From positions 38,684-102,683 of the forward strand of contig NZ_JBKOPS010000013.1 in assembly GCF_047272945.1 (NCBI RefSeq): 64,000 nucleotides of DNA, given 5' to 3'. Positions 35,894 to 44,536 of the stretch are shown here, piece by piece; the stretch's first letter is position 1; each line of letters opens with the position of its first letter. This DNA comes from Rubrolithibacter danxiaensis. Lineage in GTDB: Bacteria; Bacteroidota; Bacteroidia; Sphingobacteriales; Sphingobacteriaceae. Below the pieces are notes generated by a model. The model did no database searches, had not been told where the DNA came from, and saw nothing but the letters and a program-made list of their open reading frames with translations. A program made the position numbers and the translations under genes.

Positions 35894-37327
35894 ATGCCGA
35901 CTGCTGATTTTAAGATAAAAGTTAGTTCTGAAGTAGGTAAACTGCGCTGTTTATTAATTCACAGTCCAGACAGCGGGTTAGGAAAAGTTGTTCCCTCTAA
36001 AGCTCAGGATTGGCTGTTTGAAGACATTGTGCATTTAGATACCATTAGGAGAAGGGAATACGATATTTATGTAAAAGTATTATTGTACTTTTTAGATGCA
36101 GCCAAAATAAAAGGGAAATACGACATCATTAATTCCACTGAAAGATCCTTTTTTATTCCAGATCATGTTGATTTTCATCATTCAACTAAAGTAATTGAAC
36201 TGCAAACACTTTTATCAGAAATATTAGAAGATATCAGTGTAAGAAAAAAACTGGTCGCTGCCGTTTGTGCAATTGAAGGCTGCACCTACAGCTTACAGAA
36301 ACAGCTGATAGAAACTGATCCGGTTGAGCTGGCTAAAGTTTTTATTTCAGGTTCTGTAAACGGTGAAAATATGATCTTCGCCCCAATTCCTAATTTTATA
36401 TTTACACGAGATATAGGAATTACAATAAACGATCATATTTTATTAAACAAACCTGCTAAAACTGCCCGCAGCAGAGAAACTCTGTTAGCTCGATACATTT
36501 TTTTCAATCATCCGCTTTTTAGCAATTACAGGGATAAAATTGTTGAGATTCCCGATACCGTCCAATATTTTCTGCGCCCGGGAGAAGAACAAATTGAAAA
36601 AACCACGCTGGAAGGCGGCGACGTAATGATTGTAAGTAAAGATCACATTCTGATTGGTTGCAGTGAACGCACATCTTCCAGCGGAGCAGCAGAAGCTATT
36701 AAGATTTTATTTGAGAAAAACGTAGTTAGCAAAGCAACAGTAATTAAAATCCCCCGGAAAAGAGATTTTATGCATATTGATACTATTTTCACCCAGGTAA
36801 GAAAAAACATATGGGTGGTTTTAGATTCAATTACTTCTACCGATACTACCGTAAAAGATGATATTTTAGATAATCTGACAGGAAAACCAAATAAAGAACG
36901 TCCTGAAATTATACAGTTTGAAAAAGGCAATACCAAACAGCCAAAACGTTTTGAGTGTATACAGGAACTCCTGGAAGATATTAGTGAAAACGATTTGGGC
37001 TGTAAAGAAAAAACCGTCTTTATAAAATCAGGCAATAATATTTTTCCATACGATTCCCGCGAACAATGGACTGATTCCTGTAATGTGCTGGCTATTAAAG
37101 AAGGCGTGGTATTGGGATATGACAGGAATGATAAAACCATAGAAGCTTTTAAGGAAAATGGATTTGAGGTAATAAATGCGGTTGATCTGATTGATAAATT
37201 TGAAAGAGACGAACTTATACCGGAAAATATTGAAAACACGTTAATACTGATTCCTTCTGCCGAACTTTCAAGGGCCAGAGGCGGTTTTCATTGTATGAGT
37301 ATGCCTTTATTAAGAGATCCTATTTAA
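35894..37327 (+). CDS. Arginine deiminase-like guanidino hydrolase
   Basis: A 477-residue amidinotransferase-fold protein. Its ordered motifs follow arginine deiminase: GKLRCLLIHSPDSGL near the N-terminus, Asp173 (FIFTRDIG), Glu240 (LEGGDV), His294 and Asp296 (MHIDTIF), and the nucleophile Cys467 (GGFHCMSMPL). The likely reaction is arginine to citrulline plus ammonia. It is longer than typical ArcA (about 410) because of an extra segment between His294 and Cys467. No otc/arcC genes follow; a CtlX-like gene does, 10 bp later, which would take the citrulline. Confidence 0.8.
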   Translation: MPTADFKIKVSSEVGKLRCLLIHSPDSGLGKVVPSKAQDWLFEDIVHLDTIRRREYDIYVKVLLYFLDAAKIKGKYDIINSTERSFFIPDHVDFHHSTKVIELQTLLSEILEDISVRKKLVAAVCAIEGCTYSLQKQLIETDPVELAKVFISGSVNGENMIFAPIPNFIFTRDIGITINDHILLNKPAKTARSRETLLARYIFFNHPLFSNYRDKIVEIPDTVQYFLRPGEEQIEKTTLEGGDVMIVSKDHILIGCSERTSSSGAAEAIKILFEKNVVSKATVIKIPRKRDFMHIDTIFTQVRKNIWVVLDSITSTDTTVKDDILDNLTGKPNKERPEIIQFEKGNTKQPKRFECIQELLEDISENDLGCKEKTVFIKSGNNIFPYDSREQWTDSCNVLAIKEGVVLGYDRNDKTIEAFKENGFEVINAVDLIDKFERDELIPENIENTLILIPSAELSRARGGFHCMSMPLLRDPI

Positions 37328-37337
37328 AAAATACAAG

Positions 37338-38273
37338 ATGCAGGCCACTTCCAATATATTAATGATCCGACCTGTTCAGTTTGATTACAACGAACAAACT
37401 GCTTTAAGTAATGCTTTTCAGAATTCTTCAGCGGCTAATGCAGAAGTTCAAAAAAAAGCACTGGAGGAATTTGACCGGTTTACAGAAATACTTCAGAAAA
37501 ACGGTGTAAATGTATTAGTCGTCGAAGATACTCCGGCTCCTCATACACCCGATTCTATTTTTCCAAATAACTGGATTGCCACTTATAACGATGGTAAAGT
37601 ATTCCTTTATCCTATGCAAGCCGAAAATCGCCGGCAGGAACGGCGTACAGATATTATCGATACATTAAAAACAAGATTTACGGTAAGCTCTGTAACCGAC
37701 CTCAGTTATTTTGAAAGTGAAGAAAAATTCCTGGAAGGAACAGGAAGCATGGTTTTAGATCGCGATAACAAAATCGCATACGCTTGCCTGTCGCCCAGAA
37801 CAGACCCCGAGGTTTTAAAGAAGTTTTGCGATTTAAGTTCTTATAAACTCATTTCCTTTAACAGTACCGATAAGAGTGGCAAAGCTATTTACCACACAAA
37901 TGTTATGATGTGTATAGGCAATAAATTTGCTGTTATTTGCCTGGAAACAATTCTCGATGAAGCAGAAAAAGCAAACATTATTTCATCTTTGAAAAACACT
38001 GGCAAAGAAATTATTGAAATTACCGAAGAGCAAATGAATAGCTTTGCAGGAAATATGCTTGAGCTAAAAAATACCCATGGAGAAAGTTTACTGATTATGT
38101 CTGAACAAGCATTAAATTCATTAAGGGATGATCAGATCAGTATATTAAAAAAACATGCAAAAATTATTTCCTCCTCATTAAATACTATTGAAACCAACGG
38201 TGGCGGAAGCGCCCGATGTATGATAGCGGAAATACATCTCCCCGAAAAAATAAATTTTAGCATCTTTAAATAA
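37338..38273 (+). CDS. ctlX: CtlX-like citrulline hydrolase
   Basis: A 311-residue amidinotransferase-fold enzyme of the citrulline-utilisation (CtlX) group. Motifs: MIRPVQF start, PDSIFPNNW at 71-79, LEGTGS at 132-137, His186 (IYHTNV) and the catalytic Cys294 (GGGSARCM). CtlX hydrolyses citrulline to ornithine, CO2 and ammonia. Together with the preceding deiminase it would convert arginine to ornithine without carbamoyl phosphate. Starts 10 bp after the deiminase-like gene. Confidence 0.85.
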   Translation: MQATSNILMIRPVQFDYNEQTALSNAFQNSSAANAEVQKKALEEFDRFTEILQKNGVNVLVVEDTPAPHTPDSIFPNNWIATYNDGKVFLYPMQAENRRQERRTDIIDTLKTRFTVSSVTDLSYFESEEKFLEGTGSMVLDRDNKIAYACLSPRTDPEVLKKFCDLSSYKLISFNSTDKSGKAIYHTNVMMCIGNKFAVICLETILDEAEKANIISSLKNTGKEIIEITEEQMNSFAGNMLELKNTHGESLLIMSEQALNSLRDDQISILKKHAKIISSSLNTIETNGGGSARCMIAEIHLPEKINFSIFK

Positions 38274-38334
38274 TTATGATAAACAATAAGAAAGTTTATG
38301 CTCAAAAAATCACATTTTTGCGAAAATTATAAGA

Positions 38335-39720
38335 ATGCAGAGTTACGAAGAATTTCTTGATCTCAGTGTTGGCTTTCCACAGGAAGGTTTTGAGGTTTTG
38401 GATGATGAATTATATTTTCATGATCTTAACCTGATGGAGATGATCGAAACGTATGGAACTCCTTTACGTTTTACTTATCTGCCTATTATCAGTAAAAAAA
38501 TTCAACAGGCAAAGTTGCTGTTTCAGCGTGCCATTCTCGAAAATAATTACCGGGGCGGATATAAATATTGCTATTGTACAAAAAGTTCGCATTTCAGGCA
38601 TATAGTTGAAGAGGCTTTAAAAAACGACATTCACCTCGAAACCTCTTCTGCCTTTGATATGCCTATGATTGATGCGCTTGAAAAAAAAGGCATTGTAAGT
38701 AAAGATATCACAGTTATTTGCAACGGCTTTAAAACCTACCAGTACAAACAATACATCATTGATATGTTTCACGACGGGTTCAGAAATATCGTTCCCGTAC
38801 TGGATAATAAAGAAGAGTTTAATATTTACGATGATGAACTGGATATTCCATGCAGTTTGGGAATAAGAATAGCTGCTGAAGAGCAGCCTGATTCGCAGTT
38901 TTATACTTCCAGATTAGGAATAAGAATGGAAGATGTAATAGATTTTTACAATAGTAAAATTGCTCAAAACCCTAATTTTAAAGTAAAACTGTTACATTTC
39001 TTTATCAATTCAGGAATTTCTGATACACCGTATTACTGGAACGAACTGGAAAAATACGTTACACTGTACTGTAAGTTCAAAAAGATCAATCCTGATCTGG
39101 ATACGCTTGATATCGGAGGCGGAATGCCTTTTAAAGATTCATTGGTTTTTGATTTCGATTACAATTACATGGTTAACGAAATTGTTAAACGAATCAAAGA
39201 AATTTGTGCCGAACACGAAGTAATGGAACCGGACATCATTACTGAATTTGGTAAGTATACTGTAGCGGAAGCATCCGGTATATTATATAAAGTTTTGGGT
39301 CGGAAACAACAAAATGATCGGGAAAAATGGCTGATGCTCGACGGATCGTTTATAACGAACCTGCCCGATGTGTGGGCTTTAAACCAGAAATATATTCTAT
39401 TACCGGTAAATAATTGGGACTCCGAATACGAACGGGTGAATTTAGGCGGAATTACTTGCGACGGACAGGATTATTACAATCAGGAAGCTCATATGAACAA
39501 CGTGTTTATGCCCAAAACTCGTAAGGTTCAGTATCTTGGCTTTTTTCATACAGGTGCATACCAGGAAGTTTTAAGCGGATATGGAGGAATACACCATTGC
39601 CTTCTTCCTTCGCCAAAACATGTAATTATACGCCGTAACAGGGATGAAACATTTAACTTTGAAGTGTTCGGCGAAGAACAAAACAGCAAGCAGGTTCTTA
39701 AAATTTTAGGATACAATTAA
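38335..39720 (+). CDS. speA: PLP-dependent arginine decarboxylase (alanine-racemase fold)
   Basis: A 461-residue fold-III decarboxylase, shorter than E. coli SpeA. The PLP lysine is probably Lys83 (YCTKSSH). A HLETSSAFD substrate/cofactor strand follows, then DIGGGMPF (phosphate-binding glycines), a TEFGKYTV segment, and the late active-site Cys in GGITCDGQDYYN. It makes agmatine for polyamine synthesis. The gene is third in the arginine cluster, 61 bp after ctlX. Carboxynorspermidine decarboxylase-like activity cannot be fully excluded. Confidence 0.85.
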   Translation: MQSYEEFLDLSVGFPQEGFEVLDDELYFHDLNLMEMIETYGTPLRFTYLPIISKKIQQAKLLFQRAILENNYRGGYKYCYCTKSSHFRHIVEEALKNDIHLETSSAFDMPMIDALEKKGIVSKDITVICNGFKTYQYKQYIIDMFHDGFRNIVPVLDNKEEFNIYDDELDIPCSLGIRIAAEEQPDSQFYTSRLGIRMEDVIDFYNSKIAQNPNFKVKLLHFFINSGISDTPYYWNELEKYVTLYCKFKKINPDLDTLDIGGGMPFKDSLVFDFDYNYMVNEIVKRIKEICAEHEVMEPDIITEFGKYTVAEASGILYKVLGRKQQNDREKWLMLDGSFITNLPDVWALNQKYILLPVNNWDSEYERVNLGGITCDGQDYYNQEAHMNNVFMPKTRKVQYLGFFHTGAYQEVLSGYGGIHHCLLPSPKHVIIRRNRDETFNFEVFGEEQNSKQVLKILGYN

Positions 39721-39722
39721 AA

Positions 39723-39752
39723 AACAAAAGCTCCTAAAAAGGAGCTTTTGTT
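39723..39752. terminator. Bidirectional terminator after the decarboxylase gene
   Basis: AACAAAAGCTCCT pairs perfectly with 39740-39752 across a 4-base loop, with A and T tails on either side. It ends both the plus-strand arginine cluster and the minus-strand DUF3820 gene. Confidence 0.9.
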
Positions 39753-39968
39753 TTACCTGTTATTTTTTAACGGCTGTAGCAGGTATTCCAATCCGTTTAA
39801 CTTGATTTCATACATTGTTGCCAAAAGCATTCCCAACTTACCGGGAGGAAAACCCTTTTGGTGGAACCAGATCAGATAACTTTCGGGAAGATCTGAAATT
39901 TTACGCCCTTTATACTTTCCAAAAGGCATCTCCATAGTAACAAGCGTTTTTAAAATTTCAGGATTCAT
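39753..39968 (-). CDS. DUF3820-family small protein
   Basis: A 71-residue protein with the DUF3820 core (MPFGKYKGRKISDLPESYLIWF...GFPPGKLGMLLATMYEI). The fold is found alone and as a tail on exonuclease-type proteins. Function of the short form is not established. ATG start at 39968; nothing else is in its operon. Confidence 0.85.
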   Translation of the reverse strand: MNPEILKTLVTMEMPFGKYKGRKISDLPESYLIWFHQKGFPPGKLGMLLATMYEIKLNGLEYLLQPLKNNR

Positions 39969-40083
39969 TTACTTTTTAAATTTAAACTATTAACTTTAAA
40001 CAATACAATTAAAAAACATCCGTTAAACGCAATTACCTTAAGCAAAAGTAAATATTTAAACAATCCGTTATTATTAACTCATC

Positions 40084-40476
40084 ATGACCAAAGTAATTAC
40101 TATCGACGATGAACCTATTAATCATAAAATAGCCCATTTAATTATCGGGAAGAACAACTTATTTGATCAATATACCGGATATACTGAAGCCTTAATTGCC
40201 TTTGAATTCATTAAAGACAACCAGAAAAACAGCCAGAATCTACCCGATGTAATTTTACTGGATTTAAACATGCCAAATGTAAGCGGCTGGGATTTCCTTG
40301 AAATGTTAAGTAATATCTCTTCCGATTTGAATAAAAAAATTAACGTTATTATTGTCTCTTCTTCTATTGATGACAATGATAAAAAACGCTCCAGAGATTT
40401 TCCTTTTGTAAAAGGATTCATTTCCAAACCATTATCCCCCGCTATCCTGCAAGAAACTTTAAATAAAATCAATTAA
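40084..40476 (+). CDS. Single-domain response regulator
   Basis: A 130-residue receiver domain: acidic pair in TIDDEP, phospho-acceptor Asp in LLDLNMP, a Ser-rich switch (IVSSSI) in place of the usual Thr, and Lys in FISKPLS. No output domain and no adjacent kinase; stand-alone receivers of this type are common in Bacteroidota. It converges with bioA, with 2 bp between the stops. Confidence 0.9.
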   Translation: MTKVITIDDEPINHKIAHLIIGKNNLFDQYTGYTEALIAFEFIKDNQKNSQNLPDVILLDLNMPNVSGWDFLEMLSNISSDLNKKINVIIVSSSIDDNDKKRSRDFPFVKGFISKPLSPAILQETLNKIN

Positions 40477-40478
40477 GC

Positions 40479-41750
40479 TTAAAATACTTCCAAAGCCACT
40501 TCTATCTGAGCATAAATATATTCCAGTTCATTATTGGAAATACAGTAAGGCGGAAGGATATAGATTATATTCCCTAATGGCCGCAGTATAATTCCCCGTT
40601 CAAGAAAGAAATTATAAAGATTATCCCGCAAATTACTAAAGTAAGAAGTACCCTCGCCCGTTTTTAATTCAAGCGCTATAATAGTTCCTGTTTGCCGTAC
40701 TTCAATTAAACGCGGATGATTTTCTATTCGTTGCTTAAAACTGCTGTGAAGAGTTTCTATTCGTTTTATATTTTGTAACGTTTCATCCTTATTCATTAAT
40801 TCGAGGCTGGCTAAAGCCGCTGAACACGCAATTGGATTAGCAGTGAAAGAATGACCGTGAAACAGCGTTTTTAATTTATCTTCAGACAGAAAGGCATTGT
40901 AGATTTCATTGGTGCAGGATGTTACACCCAAAGCCATTGTTCCTCCGGTTAACCCCTTCGAAAAGCACATAATGTCTGCTTTATTTGCCAGATAATCGGA
41001 AGCAAACAATTTTCCTGTCCTTCCGAAACCCGTTAACACTTCATCAGCAATAGTAAGAATGTTGTTTTCCCTGCAAAAGAAAATCAGTTCATCCAGATAT
41101 TCTGCTTCATACATCAGCATCCCTCCGGAACCTAGCAGAAGTGGTTCGAATATAAAGGAGGAGATTTGAGGCTTGAGGTTCAATATTTGAGATTTGAGAG
41201 CATCTATATTATCTTTATTTGGAAGGTCGATATAATCCACATCAAATAAAAGCTTATCAAAATGAGCCGTAAAAGCGCTTCGGGCACTTACCGCCATAGC
41301 TCCAAAGGTGTCTCCATGATAAGAATTTTTAAAAGCAAGTACTCTTGACCGCTCCTGCCCACGGTTCGTCCAGTATTGAAAACACATTTTCAGTGCTACT
41401 TCTACAGCCGTAGAACCATTGTCGGAATAAAATATCTTTTTCTGATTGCCGGGCAATATCTTGAGCAAGCCTTCAGCAAGCTCTACAGCGGTTGGATGTG
41501 TAAAACCTGCAAAAATTACGTGCTCGAGTGTTTTTAATTGCTGGGCAACCTTTTCTGCTATATACGGATGCGAATGCCCGTGAGTAGTTACCCACCAGGA
41601 AGAAACGGCATCAATGTATCTTTTCCCGTTATCATCTACCAAATAAGCGCCTTCTCCCCTTACTATTGCAATGGGGGGAGCCGCAAGTTTCATTTGCGTG
41701 TAAGGATGCCATATTACCTCTAAGTCTCTCTCAGTTAGTGTTTTTTTCAT
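40479..41750 (-). CDS. bioA: Adenosylmethionine-8-amino-7-oxononanoate aminotransferase
   Basis: Class III aminotransferase of 423 residues for biotin synthesis (KAPA to DAPA, SAM as donor). Seen: WHPYTQM near the N-terminus, SSWWVTTHGHSHP, YHGDTFGAM, ADEVLTGFGRTGK and the PLP Lys in CFSKGLTGG; these fit BioA rather than other class III enzymes. A short repeat-derived insert (SQILNLKPQIS) sits at about 185-195. ATG start at 41750 overlaps the Nudix gene by 20 bp. No other bio genes are in the window. Confidence 0.92.
   Translation of the reverse strand: MKKTLTERDLEVIWHPYTQMKLAAPPIAIVRGEGAYLVDDNGKRYIDAVSSWWVTTHGHSHPYIAEKVAQQLKTLEHVIFAGFTHPTAVELAEGLLKILPGNQKKIFYSDNGSTAVEVALKMCFQYWTNRGQERSRVLAFKNSYHGDTFGAMAVSARSAFTAHFDKLLFDVDYIDLPNKDNIDALKSQILNLKPQISSFIFEPLLLGSGGMLMYEAEYLDELIFFCRENNILTIADEVLTGFGRTGKLFASDYLANKADIMCFSKGLTGGTMALGVTSCTNEIYNAFLSEDKLKTLFHGHSFTANPIACSAALASLELMNKDETLQNIKRIETLHSSFKQRIENHPRLIEVRQTGTIIALELKTGEGTSYFSNLRDNLYNFFLERGIILRPLGNIIYILPPYCISNNELEYIYAQIEVALEVF
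41161..41200. repeat. Short TTTGAG-type repeats inside bioA
   Basis: GATTTGAG, GCTTGAG, a degenerate spacer and GATTTGAG again occur within 40 bp. They encode the NLKPQIS-like stretch, which looks like an in-frame expansion in a surface loop. Confidence 0.55.
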
Positions 41751-42180
41751 TTTTTAATAGTTCTATAACTCTCTTATCTGTAGGAAAAGTAACATCGTCG
41801 GTTGAAAGCTCATCCAAGTATTTCCATCGAAAAACCTGTTTAATATCTCCCTCTTCATCAAAATCAAAAACCATTTCTTTAAATTTAAGCTGAAGTTCAT
41901 TCAAAGGTTCTACCAGATAATAAACACTGATAATCTGGCTTTCGTTAAATGCAGATTTGCAGAAAAAATCAGTTGTGTAAAAGTGCCGGAGAATCTTAAT
42001 TTTAACATTGCACTCCTCCATAAATTCACGTTCCAGTCCTTCCAACAACCCTTCGCCATATTCCAGTCCCCCGCCTGGGAATTTACTGAACTGATTCCCA
42101 TACTCTTCTTCATCACTTATCAGAATCTGGTTATTCTGATTAATTAAAAGGCCGTAAACACGAACATTAAAGAGGTACAT
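41731..42180 (-). CDS. Nudix hydrolase
   Basis: A 149-residue Nudix protein. The Nudix box runs 37-59 (G-x5-E43-x7-R51-E52-F-x-E55-E56-x-N-V); the usual glycine near its end is Asn58, while the metal-binding Glu are kept. The substrate class (nucleotide sugar, oxidised nucleotide or other) cannot be told. It ends 20 bp inside bioA, so the two are probably co-transcribed. Confidence 0.88.
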   Translation of the reverse strand: MYLFNVRVYGLLINQNNQILISDEEEYGNQFSKFPGGGLEYGEGLLEGLEREFMEECNVKIKILRHFYTTDFFCKSAFNESQIISVYYLVEPLNELQLKFKEMVFDFDEEGDIKQVFRWKYLDELSTDDVTFPTDKRVIELLKNEKNTN

Positions 42181-42183
42181 GCG

Positions 42184-42212
42184 GACAAAGTCAAAAGTTA
42201 AAAGTCAAAAAA
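42184..42212. repeat. A-rich short direct repeats (AAAGTCAAAAGTTAAAAG type)
   Basis: Repeated 7-8 base units AAAAGT(C/T) lie in the gap between the Nudix and cation efflux genes. Similar stretches occur at 30827-30849 and 43209-43229. Confidence 0.5.
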
Positions 42213-42228
42213 TAAAGCTATTTAATAG

Positions 42229-43203
42229 CTATTCAAAATGCTTTTTGTTTTTGGTTAAGTTATTCAAGGTCCATATAATATCAATTTTCTTTTCTTCACT
42301 CCTTACCGGGCAATCTTTCATACGGCAGTAATGGCAACATTGAGGCAGGCAGGGATCAGCGTGAATAAAAAATTCAGTTCGGGTAAAGCCTTTCTGATTG
42401 ATGAGCGTATCTATTTTAGAAACCTCCTCGTGAACGTGATTCAAATCAAAGTAATAAGGAAGCGTTACATGACAATCTACATGGAAATCAGGCCCGTAAC
42501 GTTGAGTTCGAAGGTTATGAATATCAATCCAGGGATCACGTCGGTTATCGTTTAATATTCCGATCACTTCTTCTATCCGGTCAAAATCAGATTCGTCCAT
42601 CAAGCCTCCTACTGATTTTCTTACCAGCTTGTAACCTGTAAATACAATATAAATTCCAAGGGCAACAGAAAGGAGGCTGTCTAAATAATACAAACCTGTA
42701 AAATAAATCACTAACAAACCCAGTACTAAACCTGCACTGCTGTAAGCATCGGTAATCAGGTGTTTGCCATCTGCATAGAGAGTTAAAGAATTAAACTTTT
42801 TGCTTTGATTGACCATGTAAGTTCCGAGAATAAAATTAACCACTCCTGCAACTGCTATAATTAAAGTACCATCAAAAAGATCGGTTACTTGTTGAGGATA
42901 AAAAAGGTTATATCCCGACTTGCTGATTATCAATACCCCTGCAATGGCTATTAAAGTACCTTCAACAAACATGGAAAAAAATTCGACTTTACCATGTCCG
43001 TAAGGATGATTTTCATCGCGGGGCAAAGCCGACAGGTAAATGCTGTAAAAAGCGAATGTGCTGGCAACCACGTTTACAATACTTTCGGCAGCATCGGTAA
43101 GTATAGAGTTTGAGGAAGTAATAAAATAAGCAAGAAACTTTCCGAACATCAGTAAAATGCCGACAATAAGGGAAGTGAGGATGATTTTTTTATGCGATTT
43201 CAA
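42229..43203 (-). CDS. Cation diffusion facilitator transporter
   Basis: A CDF-family metal/proton antiporter with six helices. ILTDAAESIVNV and HPYGHGKVEFFS are the metal-site helices of the family, and a C-terminal cytoplasmic domain follows (about 215 on), ending with an extra Cys/His cluster (CLPQCCHYCRMKDC) that could bind metal. The start is uncertain. The open frame extends to 43362, but a TTG at 43203 (MKSHKKIILTSLIVG) follows a promoter-like TAACTTTG and avoids overlapping the divergent gene, giving 324 residues. Confidence 0.8.
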   Translation of the reverse strand: MKSHKKIILTSLIVGILLMFGKFLAYFITSSNSILTDAAESIVNVVASTFAFYSIYLSALPRDENHPYGHGKVEFFSMFVEGTLIAIAGVLIISKSGYNLFYPQQVTDLFDGTLIIAVAGVVNFILGTYMVNQSKKFNSLTLYADGKHLITDAYSSAGLVLGLLVIYFTGLYYLDSLLSVALGIYIVFTGYKLVRKSVGGLMDESDFDRIEEVIGILNDNRRDPWIDIHNLRTQRYGPDFHVDCHVTLPYYFDLNHVHEEVSKIDTLINQKGFTRTEFFIHADPCLPQCCHYCRMKDCPVRSEEKKIDIIWTLNNLTKNKKHFE

Positions 43204-43209
43204 ACTGGA

Positions 43210-43217
43210 CAAAGTTA
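43210..43217 (-). promoter_or_regulatory. Candidate -7 element for the cation efflux gene
   Basis: Read on the minus strand this is TAACTTTG, an exact TAnnTTTG match 6 bp before the proposed TTG start. It is inside the longer reading frame, so it also argues against the longer start. Confidence 0.35.
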
Positions 43218-43301
43218 AAAATTCAAAGGCTTTCCAATCAATTATCTTGCCTTTTATCTTAAAAATAACAAAATTATACTGCGGCTTTAGAAACAGCTTT
43301 T

Positions 43302-43309
43302 TATATTTG
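43302..43309 (+). promoter_or_regulatory. Bacteroidota -7 element for the aminotransferase gene
   Basis: TATATTTG lies 6 bp before the ATG at 43316, implying a very short leader. Confidence 0.5.
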
Positions 43310-43315
43310 CTGATT

Positions 43316-44536
43316 ATGAGCATACTATCAGATAGAATCAACAATCTTGCTGAGTCGGCCACTATTAAAATGGCAAAACTTGGCAGAGAACTGGCAGCAA
43401 AAGGCGTAGATGTTATCAGCCTGAGCCTTGGTGAAACAGATTTTTATACACCGGATTTCGTTAAAGAAGCTGCTAAGAAAGCTATTGATGAAAATTATTC
43501 TTACTATACACCGGTTGCCGGTTACCCTGAACTGCGAAAGGCAATTGCCGCAAAACTAAAACGCGAAAATGGCCTCGATTACTCTTTTGATCAGATTGTA
43601 GTTTCTACTGGTGCAAAGCAATCCCTTGCCAATGCTATTCTTTGCCTCATAAATCCGGGTGATGAAGTAATTATTCCTACCCCATACTGGGTTTCTTATT
43701 CTGAGCTGGTAAAGCTGGCTGAAGGCGAATCTGTTTTTATTAACACCAGCATTGAAAGTAATTTTAAAATCACTCCTGAAGAACTGGAAGCTGCGATAAC
43801 CCCTAAGACCAAACTGTTTATGTTTTCTTCTCCAAACAATCCTACCGGAACTGTTTATTCAAGAGAAGAACTTGCAGGCCTGGTAAAGGTGTTCGAAAAG
43901 CACCCGAATATTTTTATTATTTCGGATGAGATTTACGAACATATTAATTTTCTTGAAAAACATGAGTCTATTGCACAATTTGAAAGCATTAAAGACCGGG
44001 TGATCATTATTAACGGATGGTCTAAAGCTTTTGCAATGACAGGATGGCGCTTAGGATATTCAGCAAGTAATAAAGAAATAGCAAACGCATGCGATAAACT
44101 GCAAAGCCAGATAACTTCCGGAACCTGTTCGATCACTCAACGAGCCGGAATTACAGCTTATGAAGGATCTCTGGATAGTGTAAAAACGATGAAAGAAGCA
44201 TTCTTTAAACGCCGGGAATTAGTTTATAATCTACTTAAGAACATTTCGGGTATCAAGGTAAACTTACCTGAAGGTGCTTTCTATTTCTTCCCCGACGTAA
44301 GCTCTTTCTTTGGAAAAGCTACCGAAAATGGTGAAGTGATTAAAAACGCTGAAGACTTAGCCTTATATCTGTTAAATACTGGCCATGTAGCCGTAGTTAG
44401 CGGAGATGCTTTCGGAGATCCAAAATCAATACGTATTTCTTACGCAGCATCCGAAGAAAAATTAAAAGAAGCAGTATCACGTATTAAAAATGCTTTAGAA
44501 CAGCTTAAAGATGAGAAAACTGTTCCAGCAGTTTAA
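43316..44536 (+). CDS. Class I/II aspartate aminotransferase-like enzyme
   Basis: A 406-residue PLP aminotransferase of subgroup I-gamma. Seen: SLSLGETDFYTPDFV, TPVAGYPELRKAIA, VSTGAKQSL, the NNPTGTVYS loop, the ISDEIYEHI Asp, and the PLP Lys in INGWSKAFAMTGWRLGY. It probably uses aspartate, with 2-oxoglutarate as partner. The ATG at 43316 was chosen over the longer frame (from 43157) that would overlap the divergent transporter gene. Its end overlaps the heptose kinase gene by 26 bp. Confidence 0.9.
   Translation: MSILSDRINNLAESATIKMAKLGRELAAKGVDVISLSLGETDFYTPDFVKEAAKKAIDENYSYYTPVAGYPELRKAIAAKLKRENGLDYSFDQIVVSTGAKQSLANAILCLINPGDEVIIPTPYWVSYSELVKLAEGESVFINTSIESNFKITPEELEAAITPKTKLFMFSSPNNPTGTVYSREELAGLVKVFEKHPNIFIISDEIYEHINFLEKHESIAQFESIKDRVIIINGWSKAFAMTGWRLGYSASNKEIANACDKLQSQITSGTCSITQRAGITAYEGSLDSVKTMKEAFFKRRELVYNLLKNISGIKVNLPEGAFYFFPDVSSFFGKATENGEVIKNAEDLALYLLNTGHVAVVSGDAFGDPKSIRISYAASEEKLKEAVSRIKNALEQLKDEKTVPAV

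Noticed and set aside
36643..37239. 198-residue minus-strand frame inside the arginine deiminase-like gene
   Set aside because: Ser/Phe-rich shadow of a real gene with catalytic motifs on the plus strand.
42216..42230. Palindrome AGCTATTTAATAGCT at the end of the cation efflux gene
   Set aside because: Short, AT-rich and overlapping the stop codon; no T-run or partner site, so no function can be supported.
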